The notes beneath the pieces were generated by a model, which was not told the origin of the DNA, did no database searches, and was given only the letters and a program-made list of their open reading frames with translations. A program made the translations under genes and the position numbers. From Methanolinea sp. (GTDB lineage: Archaea > Halobacteriota > Methanomicrobia > Methanomicrobiales > Methanospirillaceae), in assembly GCA_018263335.1 (NCBI GenBank), contig JADFCY010000006.1:1-64000 (forward strand): a stretch of 64,000 nt of DNA. The letters run 5' to 3'. Below are positions 42,533 to 51,993 of this stretch, one piece after another. Position 1 is the stretch's first letter. The number at the start of each line of letters is the position of its first letter.

Positions 42533-44593
42533 TCACTTACCGATCCCGTAGTATTTCCGGATGAACTCCCGGATCTTCTCTGACTCGATCCAGCCCCTGT
42601 CAAGCTGGGAGACAGTCCTGTCGATCTCCTTTGCCTGGCAGCGTATCTGCTCGGAAAACGGCCCTCCCTCGATATCGGCAAGCCCCACGATCACCTGCAT
42701 GGGATTTCTGATGTGGTCGCCAAGAATTGCGAACTGCTCGATGTTCTTCTCGATCTGCTCGTATGCAAACCTCTTCTCCTCCTCGATCTTCCGGGACCGG
42801 GTGATATCGCGCATGATGATCATCACCCTTTCAACGCGGTTATCCCCGAGCACCGGGATGAGTCGCGTCTCAAAGATATGCTCCCGACCGTTGAGGGTGA
42901 ACCCGATGGTGGTCTCGAGGTCTCTCCCTGTCAGGAAGACCTCCCGGACCTTCGCGAGTGCCGTGCCTGAAATGCATGGCAGTGTATCGTGCAGGTTCCT
43001 GCCGATGATCTCGCGCTCCATCCCAATCCTTTCCAGCCACCTCCGGAAGGTTGAGTTCACGAGGACGATGTCAAGGTCACGGTTCACGAGGAAGATACCG
43101 TCGATCATCGCATCGATCGTGGCGATGTACTGGTCTTTTGAGGCGTTCAGCTCCTCTTCGGCCTGCTTTCGCTCCGTGATGTCCGTGAGCACTGCGAGGA
43201 TGGCATCCTCGTTGCGGTAGGTTATGGGAGTCGCGTTCACCAGCACCGTCCGGGACTTCCCCTCGTGGGTCGAGAGTGTGATCTCATATGGTTCGACGCT
43301 CACACCTGCGACCCGTTCCCTGCTGTGCCTCCTCACGGAATCCCAGGATTCGGGGTCGATGAAATTGGAGATCGACTCGTCCACCATCTCTTCAGGAGAC
43401 CGTCCGAGCGCCTCCGCTCCAGAGCGATTCACGAAGAGGAGGCGTTCGCCAGAAAAGACCAGGATATAATCCGGGAGACTCTCCACGAGTTTGCGGTATC
43501 GCTCCTCGCTCTCGTCGAGCGCCCGGTGCGACTGCTTCTCTTCCGTGATGTCGGTGAACACTTCCTCGAGGTATCCCTTTTCCGAAAATATCCTCACCCA
43601 GAAACGGGCCCAGAGTATTGATCCATCTCTTTTTGTAAAACGCGCCTCAAAATTGGAGATTGTCTCGTTGTCGGCAAGCATGGCGATGAGGTGTTCCCTC
43701 ACCCCCCTGTCCACGTAATGCTCTGGAAACCGGAATTCCCTGATGAATTCATTGACAGATGGATATCCGAACATGCTCGCCATCTGGTCATTCGCATCGA
43801 TGATCGAGCCGTCTGCCACACTCACGCGGGCAAGGCCCACCTGCGCATTGGTGTAAAGGCCCTGGTACCGCTCCTTGCTCTCCCTGAGTGCCTCTTCGGC
43901 CTTCTTCATGCCCGTAATGTCCACCAGGGTGAACACCACCTTCCTTCCAGGGATGGGGCCTGCCGACATCAGCCCGTGAATCACGTAGCCGTCTTTCCTT
44001 CGGAGGTGGCATTCGAACTCGGTCACGGCCCCTCCCGCCAGTACTCTCTCTCTGATACCCGCCTTCTCCCCCTCGTCGACAAAGAAATCGAGGAACTCCC
44101 GCCCGGCAAGTTCCCGTGCCCTGTAGCCGAGAAGGTCCGCCCCCCTGTCGTTTGCCTCCTCGATCACGAAACCTGAGCGCAGGTTCATGGCAAGGAACAC
44201 TCCAGCCTCCGAATAGTCGAAGATCCCGTGGTACCTGTCCTCCTGCTCCTTGAGGGTATTCGAGAGGGATGCAACGATCACACCGATCGCGACAAAGACA
44301 TAGAACTGGGCGGTAGCCTGGGTGATCACCTCGAGGTTGGGATATCCTGTGATGTAGGCCATCGCCAGGTAACCCATGGCAATCCCCACCGTAATGAGAA
44401 CCCCCCTTCGCGGGAACCAGTATGCAGCGATGACAAGGGGGATGTAAAAGAGGTGGGGGGTGACGAGATTGAGGCCTCTTTGGAGGCTGTAATAATTCAG
44501 GAGGAACGCAAAGAAGGTGCTGAACAGGAGGATGGTGATCCAGAAATCTCTCTGCTCAAGGATGACCGGTATCCTGTGTCTCCATATACCCAT
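42533..44593 (-). CDS. Membrane multi-PAS sensor lacking an ATPase domain
   Basis: The 686-residue protein has four N-terminal membrane helices (about 15-115), then four PAS/PAC units (about 120-235, 240-360, 365-480, 485-600). The end is helical (ILGDHIRNPMQVIVGLADIE, then LDRGWIESEKIREFIRKYY). The terminal region resembles a HisKA dimerisation helix with His in the DHIRNP H-box, but the protein stops before any HATPase. It may be phosphorylated by another kinase or act as a scaffold. Related proteins with the same ending are common in Methanomicrobiales, so it is unlikely to be a truncation. Confidence 0.88.
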   Translation of the reverse strand: MGIWRHRIPVILEQRDFWITILLFSTFFAFLLNYYSLQRGLNLVTPHLFYIPLVIAAYWFPRRGVLITVGIAMGYLAMAYITGYPNLEVITQATAQFYVFVAIGVIVASLSNTLKEQEDRYHGIFDYSEAGVFLAMNLRSGFVIEEANDRGADLLGYRARELAGREFLDFFVDEGEKAGIRERVLAGGAVTEFECHLRRKDGYVIHGLMSAGPIPGRKVVFTLVDITGMKKAEEALRESKERYQGLYTNAQVGLARVSVADGSIIDANDQMASMFGYPSVNEFIREFRFPEHYVDRGVREHLIAMLADNETISNFEARFTKRDGSILWARFWVRIFSEKGYLEEVFTDITEEKQSHRALDESEERYRKLVESLPDYILVFSGERLLFVNRSGAEALGRSPEEMVDESISNFIDPESWDSVRRHSRERVAGVSVEPYEITLSTHEGKSRTVLVNATPITYRNEDAILAVLTDITERKQAEEELNASKDQYIATIDAMIDGIFLVNRDLDIVLVNSTFRRWLERIGMEREIIGRNLHDTLPCISGTALAKVREVFLTGRDLETTIGFTLNGREHIFETRLIPVLGDNRVERVMIIMRDITRSRKIEEEKRFAYEQIEKNIEQFAILGDHIRNPMQVIVGLADIEGGPFSEQIRCQAKEIDRTVSQLDRGWIESEKIREFIRKYYGIGK

Positions 44594-44613
44594 CTCTTCT
44601 TCACCCCTCCGCT

Positions 44614-45237
44614 CTACTCATTCGGTAGATGCTCACCATGATAAAAGGTGGCATCAGGAGGCGGGCCGCCGGCTTTCTCTCCTGCTGATCCCTCATGCGC
44701 CCACCCGGCCGGCACCAGGCGCTCGCGGTCCATGAAGTACCGAAACGAGCGGTTCTTCCGGTATGCCGCAGGGAGAGAAAACCGGGAGAGGATCTCCAGC
44801 ATGTACGCGATCCTTGAGGCGTATTGAGGCGGAATCATTCGGTTGAACTCCTCCTTGGTGACATGATCGGTGGTTGCAGGTGGATTCACACCCAGTATGG
44901 CTGCGTCCGGGTCCTCGATCCCCGCAAGATACCAGCTCTCGATCTCCTGGATGATGACCACGACCGTTGCCGGGTGTACGACGCAGAACCTCTCGATGAT
45001 CATCTGTTTCTTTGCCTTCACCCCGGGGGCCTGGTCGATATCGGTGACCAGCAGGTACTCGTCACCGGTCCTGCGGATGCTCTGGACGAACTTGCACACC
45101 CTGGCTCTCTTGAGGCAGGCGTATTTGATCAGCCTGACCGAGCGGTAACGGTGAGCGATGAGAGGAAGGATAATCCTGCCAAAGAAACGCTCGTCATCGT
45201 TCCCCTCCACCAGGATGTATAAACGGCGTTCCGTCAT
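44614..45237 (-). CDS. Toprim-like (DUF4276/DUF4435-type) partner protein
   Basis: The 207-residue protein starts with RRLYILVEGNDDERFFGRI (Glu11) and has LLVTDIDQAPGV with Asp66 and Asp68, the acidic triad expected of a Toprim fold. ESWYLAG and a C-terminal basic region follow. Toprim partners of this type accompany AAA ATPases in OLD/PARIS-like antiviral systems, where they act as nucleases. Its ATG overlaps the ATPase stop by 4 nt. Which DUF family applies cannot be settled without a profile search. Confidence 0.72.
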   Translation of the reverse strand: MTERRLYILVEGNDDERFFGRIILPLIAHRYRSVRLIKYACLKRARVCKFVQSIRRTGDEYLLVTDIDQAPGVKAKKQMIIERFCVVHPATVVVIIQEIESWYLAGIEDPDAAILGVNPPATTDHVTKEEFNRMIPPQYASRIAYMLEILSRFSLPAAYRKNRSFRYFMDRERLVPAGWAHEGSAGEKAGGPPPDATFYHGEHLPNE

Positions 45238-46487
45238 TCGATCCCTAGCATGTTCTGGATGAAGAGCTCCTCGATACCTATCTCGTCCTCCAGGAACGCC
45301 TGTATCTCCTTCCTGTTCGCGGGCCGGCTGAGGCGGGAGAAGCCATCGCTGTCCCGGCTGATGAGGAGGATGTCATGGATGTCCACGTGTTTGACCATCT
45401 CGGGGTTGTGGGTGGTGACGATGACCTGTTTCGAACGTGATGCGTCCTTGAGCATCTCCACAAGCCTCGATATGAGGTACGGGTGGATATTGCGTTCAGG
45501 CTCCTCTATGATGGTCACTGGCCGCTCCTCGAAGTAGAGGGCGATCAGGAGGGCGCAGATGTTGATCGTCCCATCCGATATCATGGATGCCGGCAGGTAC
45601 TTCTCCCTGCTGTAGACCTCCTTGAGCTTCAGAAAGAGGGACATATCCATGAACTTCTCGACCGCGACGTCGTCGATGAAGGGAAGCACGTCACGGAGAA
45701 GCCGGGTAAAGGTCTCCCTCTTCTTTGGGTCGTCGAGAATCCGTTTGATCACAATCGCCAGGTTGCTCCCGTCCTTCTCGAGGTCAGTCTTCCCCATGAT
45801 GGGGACCGCTTTTTTGAGGAGTCGCGGGTCAAAGTCAAACACCTTCATCCCCCGGAATATCCATTCCAGAGAGGGAATACCGGGGACGAAGAGGGGGAGA
45901 GTCATGATCAGGGTGCCCTCCGCGATATTCATCCTCTGGAAATAGTAGGGGAAGAGATCGTTCTCCTTCAGATCGAGGCCTTTTGGAGGGCAGATGCAGT
46001 ACTGGATGGGGCCTGCAGCCTTCACGAGCGTGATCGTCCCCCTTCCCGCGCCCCTCTGCTCACCACCCTCCTGGAGGGAGAACTTTCCCTCGACTTCCAG
46101 GGTGTCGGAGGAGATCTCGAATGTCTCGGCTGTTTCCGGGAACGCCAGTGAGAAGGAATAGCTGATTTCGAGGGGCTGGAAGAAGACCGGGGCTCCCCTC
46201 CTCATTGCAACGATATCTGTCTTCTGCTCCTCGAGCACGTACCTGATATGGATGGAGAATGGCACTTCCGGCCCGATGATCGTGTTTCGCAGGTACTCGA
46301 CTCCGCCCTGGAGAGAGATGGCGTTGGAGAGCCCGTACTTGGCGATATCCCGGATGAACTTGATGACCTGTATAAAGTTTGATTTTCCTGATGCATTTGA
46401 CCCGATGATGACATTGAACTGGTCCGGCTGGATCTCCAGGTGTCGGAAACTCTTGAAGTTCGTGACTGCAAGCTCCCGGATAGGCAT
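45234..46487 (-). CDS. AAA/ABC-type ATPase (OLD/RecF-like)
   Basis: The 417-residue ATPase has an N-terminal LAVTNFKSFRHLEIQ, Walker A GSNASGKSN (residues 29-37), an ABC-signature-like MISDGTINICAL, Walker B ERPVTIIEEPERNIHP and an H-loop TTHNPEMV. This is the AAA_21/AAA_15 architecture of OLD-like ATPases. It forms an overlapping pair with the Toprim-like gene, suggesting an ATP-gated nuclease effector. GGGGGGACG precedes the ATG; no obvious promoter was identified. Confidence 0.85.
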   Translation of the reverse strand: MPIRELAVTNFKSFRHLEIQPDQFNVIIGSNASGKSNFIQVIKFIRDIAKYGLSNAISLQGGVEYLRNTIIGPEVPFSIHIRYVLEEQKTDIVAMRRGAPVFFQPLEISYSFSLAFPETAETFEISSDTLEVEGKFSLQEGGEQRGAGRGTITLVKAAGPIQYCICPPKGLDLKENDLFPYYFQRMNIAEGTLIMTLPLFVPGIPSLEWIFRGMKVFDFDPRLLKKAVPIMGKTDLEKDGSNLAIVIKRILDDPKKRETFTRLLRDVLPFIDDVAVEKFMDMSLFLKLKEVYSREKYLPASMISDGTINICALLIALYFEERPVTIIEEPERNIHPYLISRLVEMLKDASRSKQVIVTTHNPEMVKHVDIHDILLISRDSDGFSRLSRPANRKEIQAFLEDEIGIEELFIQNMLGIE

Positions 46488-46611
46488 GATGGAGGTGTAC
46501 GTCCCCCCAGCATAAGGTAGTTATCCAACACGCCCCCTCGCTCTTTTGTCCGGGGAACTGAACCGAGTGTATTGCTTCGTATCCCCATTCAGCCATCGGA
46601 CAGCCGCCGGC

Positions 46612-46623
46612 ACGCTATAAAGG
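46612..46623 (+). promoter_or_regulatory. TATA box upstream of the ABC exporter operon
   Basis: GCTATAAAGGGG lies about 160 nt upstream of the GTG start at 46785, implying a transcript leader of around 140 nt. It is the best TATA match in the 46488-46784 gap. Confidence 0.4.
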
Positions 46624-46784
46624 GGCCGGCCCATCGGGAGCCTGCGGATCCCTACGTCGTCTATCGGGTGACTGGGGAAAAAGAGAGGTATGTTTCTCTT
46701 TCTTTGGCCAGGTGAACAGTGGACTTTACCGAAAGAGAGTTGTCCCGCGTGAACAATCCTTCTCATGAAAGGGAGGAATTGCCG

Positions 46785-47693
46785 GTGAAACCGATCATCG
46801 AGGGGCGCGGGCTCCGCAAGGAGTTTGGAACCGTGAAGGCCGTTGACGACATCACCTTCTCGGTGATGCCGGGCGAAGTCTTCGGCTTCCTCGGGCCAAA
46901 CGGCGCTGGCAAGACCACCACGATGAAGATGATCGAGTGCGTCTCCCCTGCGACATCGGGGATGCTGACTGTCTTTGGCCTCGACGTGAACAGGGACCCG
47001 CGGGGGATCAAGCGCTGGCTGGGCGTCGTCCCACAGGAGACGAACCTTGACCCTGACTTCACCACGCTTGAAAACCTGCTCGTCTACGCGCGTTATTTCG
47101 GTATACCCTCTGCAGAAGCAAGGCAAAGGTCAGAAGAGCTCCTCTCCTTTGTCCAGCTCTCGGAGAAGAGAGATGTACCCATCGAGAAACTCTCGGGCGG
47201 GATGAAGCGGAGGCTCATCCTTGCGCGGGCGCTCGTCAACAGCCCGCGCCTCCTCATCCTCGACGAGCCGACCATCGGCCTTGACCCTCAGGCCCGGCAC
47301 CTGATGTGGGAGAAATTAAAAGCCCTCCAGGCGGCCGGAAACACGATCGTCCTCACCACCCATTACCTTGAAGAGGCCGAGCGGCTCTGCAACCGCCTCG
47401 TCATCATGGACCACGGCAAGATACTGGTGGAAGGAACACCAGGAGACCTTATCCGCCAGTATGCCGGAGAAGACGTGGTCGAGGCTGACTATACTCCCCG
47501 CGTGGTACGCTGCCTCGAAGAGATCGGTGCCCGCTTCGAGGTCCACGGGGACATGGTCCAGGTCTTTTCCGACCGGCCAAAAGAGGTTGCCACGCGGCTG
47601 CTCTCGGACTGCAACCCGGGAAGAGTATTCGTACGCCGCGGATCGCTGGAAGACGTGTTCCTCTCCCTCACGGGGAGGGCACTTCGGGACTGA
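46785..47693 (+). CDS. ABC transporter ATP-binding protein (DrrA-like)
   Basis: The 302-residue ATPase has Walker A GPNGAGKTTTMK, signature LSGGMKRRL, Walker B LLILDEPTIGLD and the H-loop TTHYLEEAE. A C-terminal domain is of the type seen in daunorubicin-resistance ATPases. GTG 46785 is preceded by GGGAGG eight bases upstream; an in-frame GTG at 46719 is an alternative. Its end overlaps the permease gene by one base. Confidence 0.92.
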   Translation: MKPIIEGRGLRKEFGTVKAVDDITFSVMPGEVFGFLGPNGAGKTTTMKMIECVSPATSGMLTVFGLDVNRDPRGIKRWLGVVPQETNLDPDFTTLENLLVYARYFGIPSAEARQRSEELLSFVQLSEKRDVPIEKLSGGMKRRLILARALVNSPRLLILDEPTIGLDPQARHLMWEKLKALQAAGNTIVLTTHYLEEAERLCNRLVIMDHGKILVEGTPGDLIRQYAGEDVVEADYTPRVVRCLEEIGARFEVHGDMVQVFSDRPKEVATRLLSDCNPGRVFVRRGSLEDVFLSLTGRALRD

Positions 47694-48472
47694 TGCAGAC
47701 CATGATACCCCGTCCGACCACCTGCGCATGGAAAGTATGGCGAAGGAACTGGGATGTCTTCTTCAAGACCTACAGGGTGAACTTCCTTCCGCCTTTTATT
47801 GAGCCGGTCCTCTACCTCCTCGCAATCGGGTATGGCCTCGGGATGTTCGTCGGAGAGATCGAGGGCATCCCCTACGTCCTCTACATCGCCCCCGCGCTCC
47901 TCGCGATCTCGATGATGAACTCATCGTTCTTCGAGTGCACCTACTCTTCGTTCGTCCGGATGTATTACCAGAAGACGTTCGACGCCATGATCTCGACCCC
48001 CCTCTCGATCGAGGACGTCATCGCAGGCGAGCTCCTCTGGGGAGCCACGCGGAGTTTCATCTATGCAACCGCGATGCTGGTGGTCCTTGTCGCCTTCGGC
48101 GTCGTGTCCCTCCCCTCATCGCTGCTGGTCATCCCGTTCTCGTTCCTTGCCGGCCTCCTCTTTTCGGGCATTGCGATGTGCTTCACCGCGATCACTCCTG
48201 GGATCGACACCCTGAACTACCCTGCCTTCCTCTTCATCACCCCTATGTTCCTCTTCTCGGGGACGTTCTTTCCCCTCTCTGTGCTGCCGGAAGCCCTGCA
48301 GGTCTTTGCGGTAGGAGTACTCCCCCTCGCCCAGGTCGTGACCGTGACACGCTCCCTCACCCTCGCCACCCCCCTGCCCCTCTTTTTCTACAGCCTTGCC
48401 TGGATCGCCTCGTGTACAGCCATATTCTTCTTCCTCTCCATACACCTGATGAAGAAGCGGCTGGTGGTCTGA
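47693..48472 (+). CDS. ABC-2 type permease
   Basis: The 259-residue membrane protein has six helices typical of ABC-2 exporters (NodJ/DrrB-like). It shows an N-terminal amphipathic segment VWRRNWDVFFKTYRVNF, FLFITPMFLFSGTFFPLSVLPE near the end of helix 5, and QVVTVTRSLT. It forms an exporter with the upstream ATPase; the substrate is unknown. Confidence 0.9.
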   Translation: MQTMIPRPTTCAWKVWRRNWDVFFKTYRVNFLPPFIEPVLYLLAIGYGLGMFVGEIEGIPYVLYIAPALLAISMMNSSFFECTYSSFVRMYYQKTFDAMISTPLSIEDVIAGELLWGATRSFIYATAMLVVLVAFGVVSLPSSLLVIPFSFLAGLLFSGIAMCFTAITPGIDTLNYPAFLFITPMFLFSGTFFPLSVLPEALQVFAVGVLPLAQVVTVTRSLTLATPLPLFFYSLAWIASCTAIFFFLSIHLMKKRLVV

Positions 48473-48522
48473 AAGGGCCATTTTTATCCTATAGACGCAC
48501 ATGGTAGGGGGCAGGAACCCGC

Positions 48523-48948
48523 ATGAGCATCTACACCGTCTGCCAGAAGAGCGTGGTGAATGTCACCCCTGATACCTCGGTCCGTTTCGTGGCCGAACTG
48601 ATGAGGAGCAAGAACCTGGGATGTGTCGTCATCGCAGAGGAACAGAAACCCGTGGGCATTGTCACTGATCGAGACCTTGCGCTCAGGAGAGATGTCCTCT
48701 GCAACGAGGAGGCGGACCAGGCGCCGGTCTCCCGCATCATGACCCGCGAGGTCTTCACAATCAGAAAGGACACCGGCATCTTTGATGCAATCCAGGAGAT
48801 GAAATCTTCAGGCGTCCGGAGGCTCCCTGTGGTTGATGCGGGGGGCCGCCTCGTGGGCCTGATCACCCTGGATGATATCATCAGGCTCCTTGCCAGGGAA
48901 CTCGGCGAGATCGCGAGGATCATAGGAAAAGAGAGCCCGAAGATATAA
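48523..48948 (+). CDS. Tandem CBS-domain protein
   Basis: The 141-residue protein consists of two CBS domains (about 1-62 and 68-130: PVGIVTDRDLALR, RRLPVVDAGGRLVGLITLDDII). Such pairs bind adenosyl nucleotides and act as sensors. TTTTTATCC lies at about 48480-48488, giving a leader of roughly 15 nt with GGGGGCAGGA. The 48949-49226 stretch shows no gene. Confidence 0.92.
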   Translation: MSIYTVCQKSVVNVTPDTSVRFVAELMRSKNLGCVVIAEEQKPVGIVTDRDLALRRDVLCNEEADQAPVSRIMTREVFTIRKDTGIFDAIQEMKSSGVRRLPVVDAGGRLVGLITLDDIIRLLARELGEIARIIGKESPKI

Positions 48949-49226
48949 AATCCCCCCAATCAATCTCATTTCACTTACCCTAACGAAGAGGCTCCCTCTT
49001 CAGGGGGACCCTGCCGGAGATCCGTCGGGGGACGAATCCATTTGGTTTTTTCCCATCCCGTCTTCCCGGGAGACTACTGGATGGGGGATTATTCTGCGCC
49101 CGTGAGCTTGGGACCCGGCCTTCGCATCACCCACTCCCAGGGAACTTCAGGGCGCTTCGTGGAATGGACCCATCTCTTAATCCTGCATGAAGAGAGAATG
49201 GGTATGACATCCAGGAGTCGCGGCCC

Positions 49227-50267
49227 ATGATACTATTCGACCCCGCAGATATACGGATCAGGGTGCTCAATTCGGCCATCCTCGCCCCGAGCCCCCACAA
49301 TACCCAGCCCTGGAGGGTGGCATTCAGGGGTGAAGAGAGGATCGTCCTCTCGATTGACCATACCCGGCTGATACCAGGGTGTGACCCGATAGGCAGGCAG
49401 GCCTTCATATCAGCAGGAGCCTTCCTCGAGAACCTCGACCTCGCCGCAAAATCGGGGGGGTTTCGCGCAGATATCGACCTCTTTCCCTGGGGATGGCCAG
49501 ACGCGCGGACGGTTGCAGAAGATCCGGTCGCTCACGTCGATCTCATAGAGGACCGGCGGGTCGACTGCGACCCTCTATTCCTCAAGATCCCTCTCCGGCA
49601 TACCAACCGCCGCCGCTTCGAAGGGAAGAAGGTCCCTCTCGAAGCCGCCGGTGAACTCACCGCTGCGTACGACTTTTCCCTGGTCCCTCTCGGGTTCTCG
49701 CACGATGATGACCTCATCCGCAGCGTTGCAGACCTCGCTGCAGAGGCAATGGAGATCGAGCTTGCAGACAGAGAGAGAGTGCGCGAGACGCTCCGGTATT
49801 TCAGGTTCACAGACAGAGAGGTGCGCAGTTCATCCGACGGGTTCGGGCACGCCCAGTCAGGATACGGGCGTCTGGCACGGTTCTTCATCGGGAGGTTCAT
49901 CCTTTCGAGGGAGCGCGCCTCCTCCTCTCCAGAATCCTTCTCGCGCATGGCAAAGAAGAGCACCCGGGAGCAGGTGGCTGGCGCCGGGGGGATAGGGTGG
50001 CTCTCTACCAAGGGGGACCACCGCGTCGACCAGGTGCGTGCAGGCAGGGCCTATCAGAGAGTGCACCTCAAAGCATCCGCGCTTGGCCTTGCGCTTCAAC
50101 CGGTGAGCCAGCCCATTTCAGATTACCCTGATATGGCCGATCTCCGGTCAGGCATCCACGAGTTGCTGGGTGTCCCTGCCACCCATACCATACAGATGCT
50201 CTTTCGCCTGGGGTATGCCGACCCCGTCCCTGCCACGCCGCGCAGGGCCCTCGGCGAATTTTTTTAA
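49227..50267 (+). CDS. Nitroreductase-like (Acg family) FMN-binding protein
   Basis: The 346-residue protein has an N-terminal nitroreductase-like motif NSAILAPSPHNTQPWRV and a second half with RHTNRRRFEGKKVP and GLALQPVSQPISDYPD. This double nitroreductase half-domain arrangement is that of Acg-type proteins, which may bind flavin without ordinary nitroreductase activity. Start ATG 49227; no strong ribosome binding site. It ends just before the convergent permease gene. Confidence 0.82.
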   Translation: MILFDPADIRIRVLNSAILAPSPHNTQPWRVAFRGEERIVLSIDHTRLIPGCDPIGRQAFISAGAFLENLDLAAKSGGFRADIDLFPWGWPDARTVAEDPVAHVDLIEDRRVDCDPLFLKIPLRHTNRRRFEGKKVPLEAAGELTAAYDFSLVPLGFSHDDDLIRSVADLAAEAMEIELADRERVRETLRYFRFTDREVRSSSDGFGHAQSGYGRLARFFIGRFILSRERASSSPESFSRMAKKSTREQVAGAGGIGWLSTKGDHRVDQVRAGRAYQRVHLKASALGLALQPVSQPISDYPDMADLRSGIHELLGVPATHTIQMLFRLGYADPVPATPRRALGEFF

Positions 50268-50303
50268 GAAAGAACTGGCTCTTTGGGCCCCTCGACCCTG
50301 CGT

Positions 50304-51575
50304 TTATCCCCCCATCAAGACGGCCTCGAGGCCCACCGCAACCGCAAGCACCACCATGCCGCATACAAAGAGGGGGAGAGTGTAGTTCCTCACCACCTCC
50401 CATATGCTCCCCCCGGTGGTCCGCTGCAGCAGCCAGAAGAAGGGGTCCGAGAGGTAGGAGATCACGCAGGTCCCGGCGGCAACCGAGAGGATGAGGGGGA
50501 TAGGGTGCATGGAGGCTGAAACGGCGGTCCCGGCAAGCACCTGCGATGAGATCACCGCGCTGACCACCCTGGACCCCTGGGCAGCCTGGATTGCCGCAGT
50601 GAATACAAACGGGATCAGGACAAGAGGAAGGGCCGTCACCATGCCAGGAAAGACTCCCTCAGGAAAACCGCTGGCGACGATTACGCTGCCAAAAGCCCCT
50701 GCCCCACAGATATCGAACATGATGATCCCCGCATGACGCGTCCCCTGGAGAAGCCCTGCAGTCCTCGCCACAGGTGTTGCAAGCGCCATGCAGACCAGGA
50801 GCCCGGCCAGCATGATGCACTGGATCATGCTCTCGTGGGAGAATGAGAAGAATACCGAGAAGAGGGGGATTGCCGCAAGAATTGCAAGAAACGGCGCCCA
50901 GGCCTTCCAGTGGATCTTCCCTGCGACCGTGTTGTCCGCCCTTTTCTCTCCAGGGTCAAGCCGGCCCTCCATTCCCCGGCCTGCCCGGGCCCTGAAGGCA
51001 AAGACCACGCCGCCGAGAAGGAGCAGCGAGAGGGGAACTGCAACCAGGTCAAAGAGAAGCGGGGATGCGCCGCTCCCAAGCCCGCTGAAGAGGGGGATGA
51101 CCACCGGGGTTGGGTAGATGAGGGTGTAGGAGAGAACGCTTCCGACCGCCGCAAGGTACAGGAGGTCCTTTCCCGAACGCTCTCCGCCCAGATTCCCGAG
51201 AATGGGTGTGAGCATCACAAACGCAGTGATGCAGCAGGTGGCAGGAAGCGCGAAGAGGTACCCTGCCAGGCCCGAGAGGGAACGGGTGTCGCCGGTCCTC
51301 TGCCTCAGGTCGGATACCAGGCCCTCGATCAGCCCCTGCGCGTGGAGGGTCTTTGCGATGACGGCTCCGCAGAGGATGATGACCGCAAAGATGGCGAATA
51401 TCTTCCCGAGCCCGTTGATCGCGGCCAGTACCACCTGGTCTGGAGTCATGCCCGAGAGCAGGCCAAAGAAGAGGGCTCCGAAGAGGAGGGTGAAAAAAGG
51501 GGGAGCCTTCACCCGGATGCTCATCGCGGTGACAAAGAGCATTACGACGAGGAATGTCAGAAGCGGGTATAGCAT
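50304..51575 (-). CDS. GntP-family permease
   Basis: The 423-residue protein has about eleven to twelve membrane helices and the GntP pattern (PPFFTLLFGALFFGLLSGMT, GLGKIFAIFAVIILCGAVIA). GntP proteins are H+ symporters for gluconate and related acids. No sugar-acid metabolism genes are nearby, so the substrate is unknown. Confidence 0.78.
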   Translation of the reverse strand: MLYPLLTFLVVMLFVTAMSIRVKAPPFFTLLFGALFFGLLSGMTPDQVVLAAINGLGKIFAIFAVIILCGAVIAKTLHAQGLIEGLVSDLRQRTGDTRSLSGLAGYLFALPATCCITAFVMLTPILGNLGGERSGKDLLYLAAVGSVLSYTLIYPTPVVIPLFSGLGSGASPLLFDLVAVPLSLLLLGGVVFAFRARAGRGMEGRLDPGEKRADNTVAGKIHWKAWAPFLAILAAIPLFSVFFSFSHESMIQCIMLAGLLVCMALATPVARTAGLLQGTRHAGIIMFDICGAGAFGSVIVASGFPEGVFPGMVTALPLVLIPFVFTAAIQAAQGSRVVSAVISSQVLAGTAVSASMHPIPLILSVAAGTCVISYLSDPFFWLLQRTTGGSIWEVVRNYTLPLFVCGMVVLAVAVGLEAVLMGG

Positions 51576-51611
51576 GGTCCGCCGGAAAGCCCGATTGTAT
51601 CTATTGAACAG

Positions 51612-51887
51612 TTATCTCTGTATCTCAAATCCATCACCAGGGTTCGACGCCTCGTGCCATTCCACTTGTATCCCGCGGACACAAATATAGGGGTCTCCCT
51701 CTGCCCTGATCGCGTCCAGGAACTTCATGAGAAGTGCCTCCTCTCCCACCGCGGAGACGCTCACCGTCCCGTCCGGGTTATTCCGCACCCACCCCGAGAC
51801 CCCGAGGCATCTGGCCTGGTCCCTCACGAAATATCGGTAGCCGACCCCCTGCACCCGCCCCGATACCACTGCCCGTACCTCTCTCAT
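51612..51887 (-). CDS. acyP: Acylphosphatase
   Basis: The 91-residue enzyme hydrolyses acylphosphates. It has the motif GRVQGVGYRYFVRDQA (catalytic arginine in GYRYF) and GWVRNNPDGTVSV with the asparagine. Start 51887 gives the family length; an upstream in-frame extension is rejected. It follows the YkgJ-type gene by 106 nt on the same strand. Confidence 0.93.
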   Translation of the reverse strand: MREVRAVVSGRVQGVGYRYFVRDQARCLGVSGWVRNNPDGTVSVSAVGEEALLMKFLDAIRAEGDPYICVRGIQVEWHEASNPGDGFEIQR

Positions 51888-51993
51888 TGGTACACCCACG
51901 GCACAACCGCTCCTTCCCAAAGGGAATGCCAATCTGGGGCCTGCCAGGGTGTGCAGGAGCCGGACCAGTGAAAATCCCTGCACTCTTCTCCGG

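Noticed and set aside
42533-42600. Frameshift or truncation of the PAS sensor's ATPase domain
   Set aside because: No ATPase motifs (N, G1, G2 boxes) are visible in any frame downstream, and the protein ends with a coherent helical tail.
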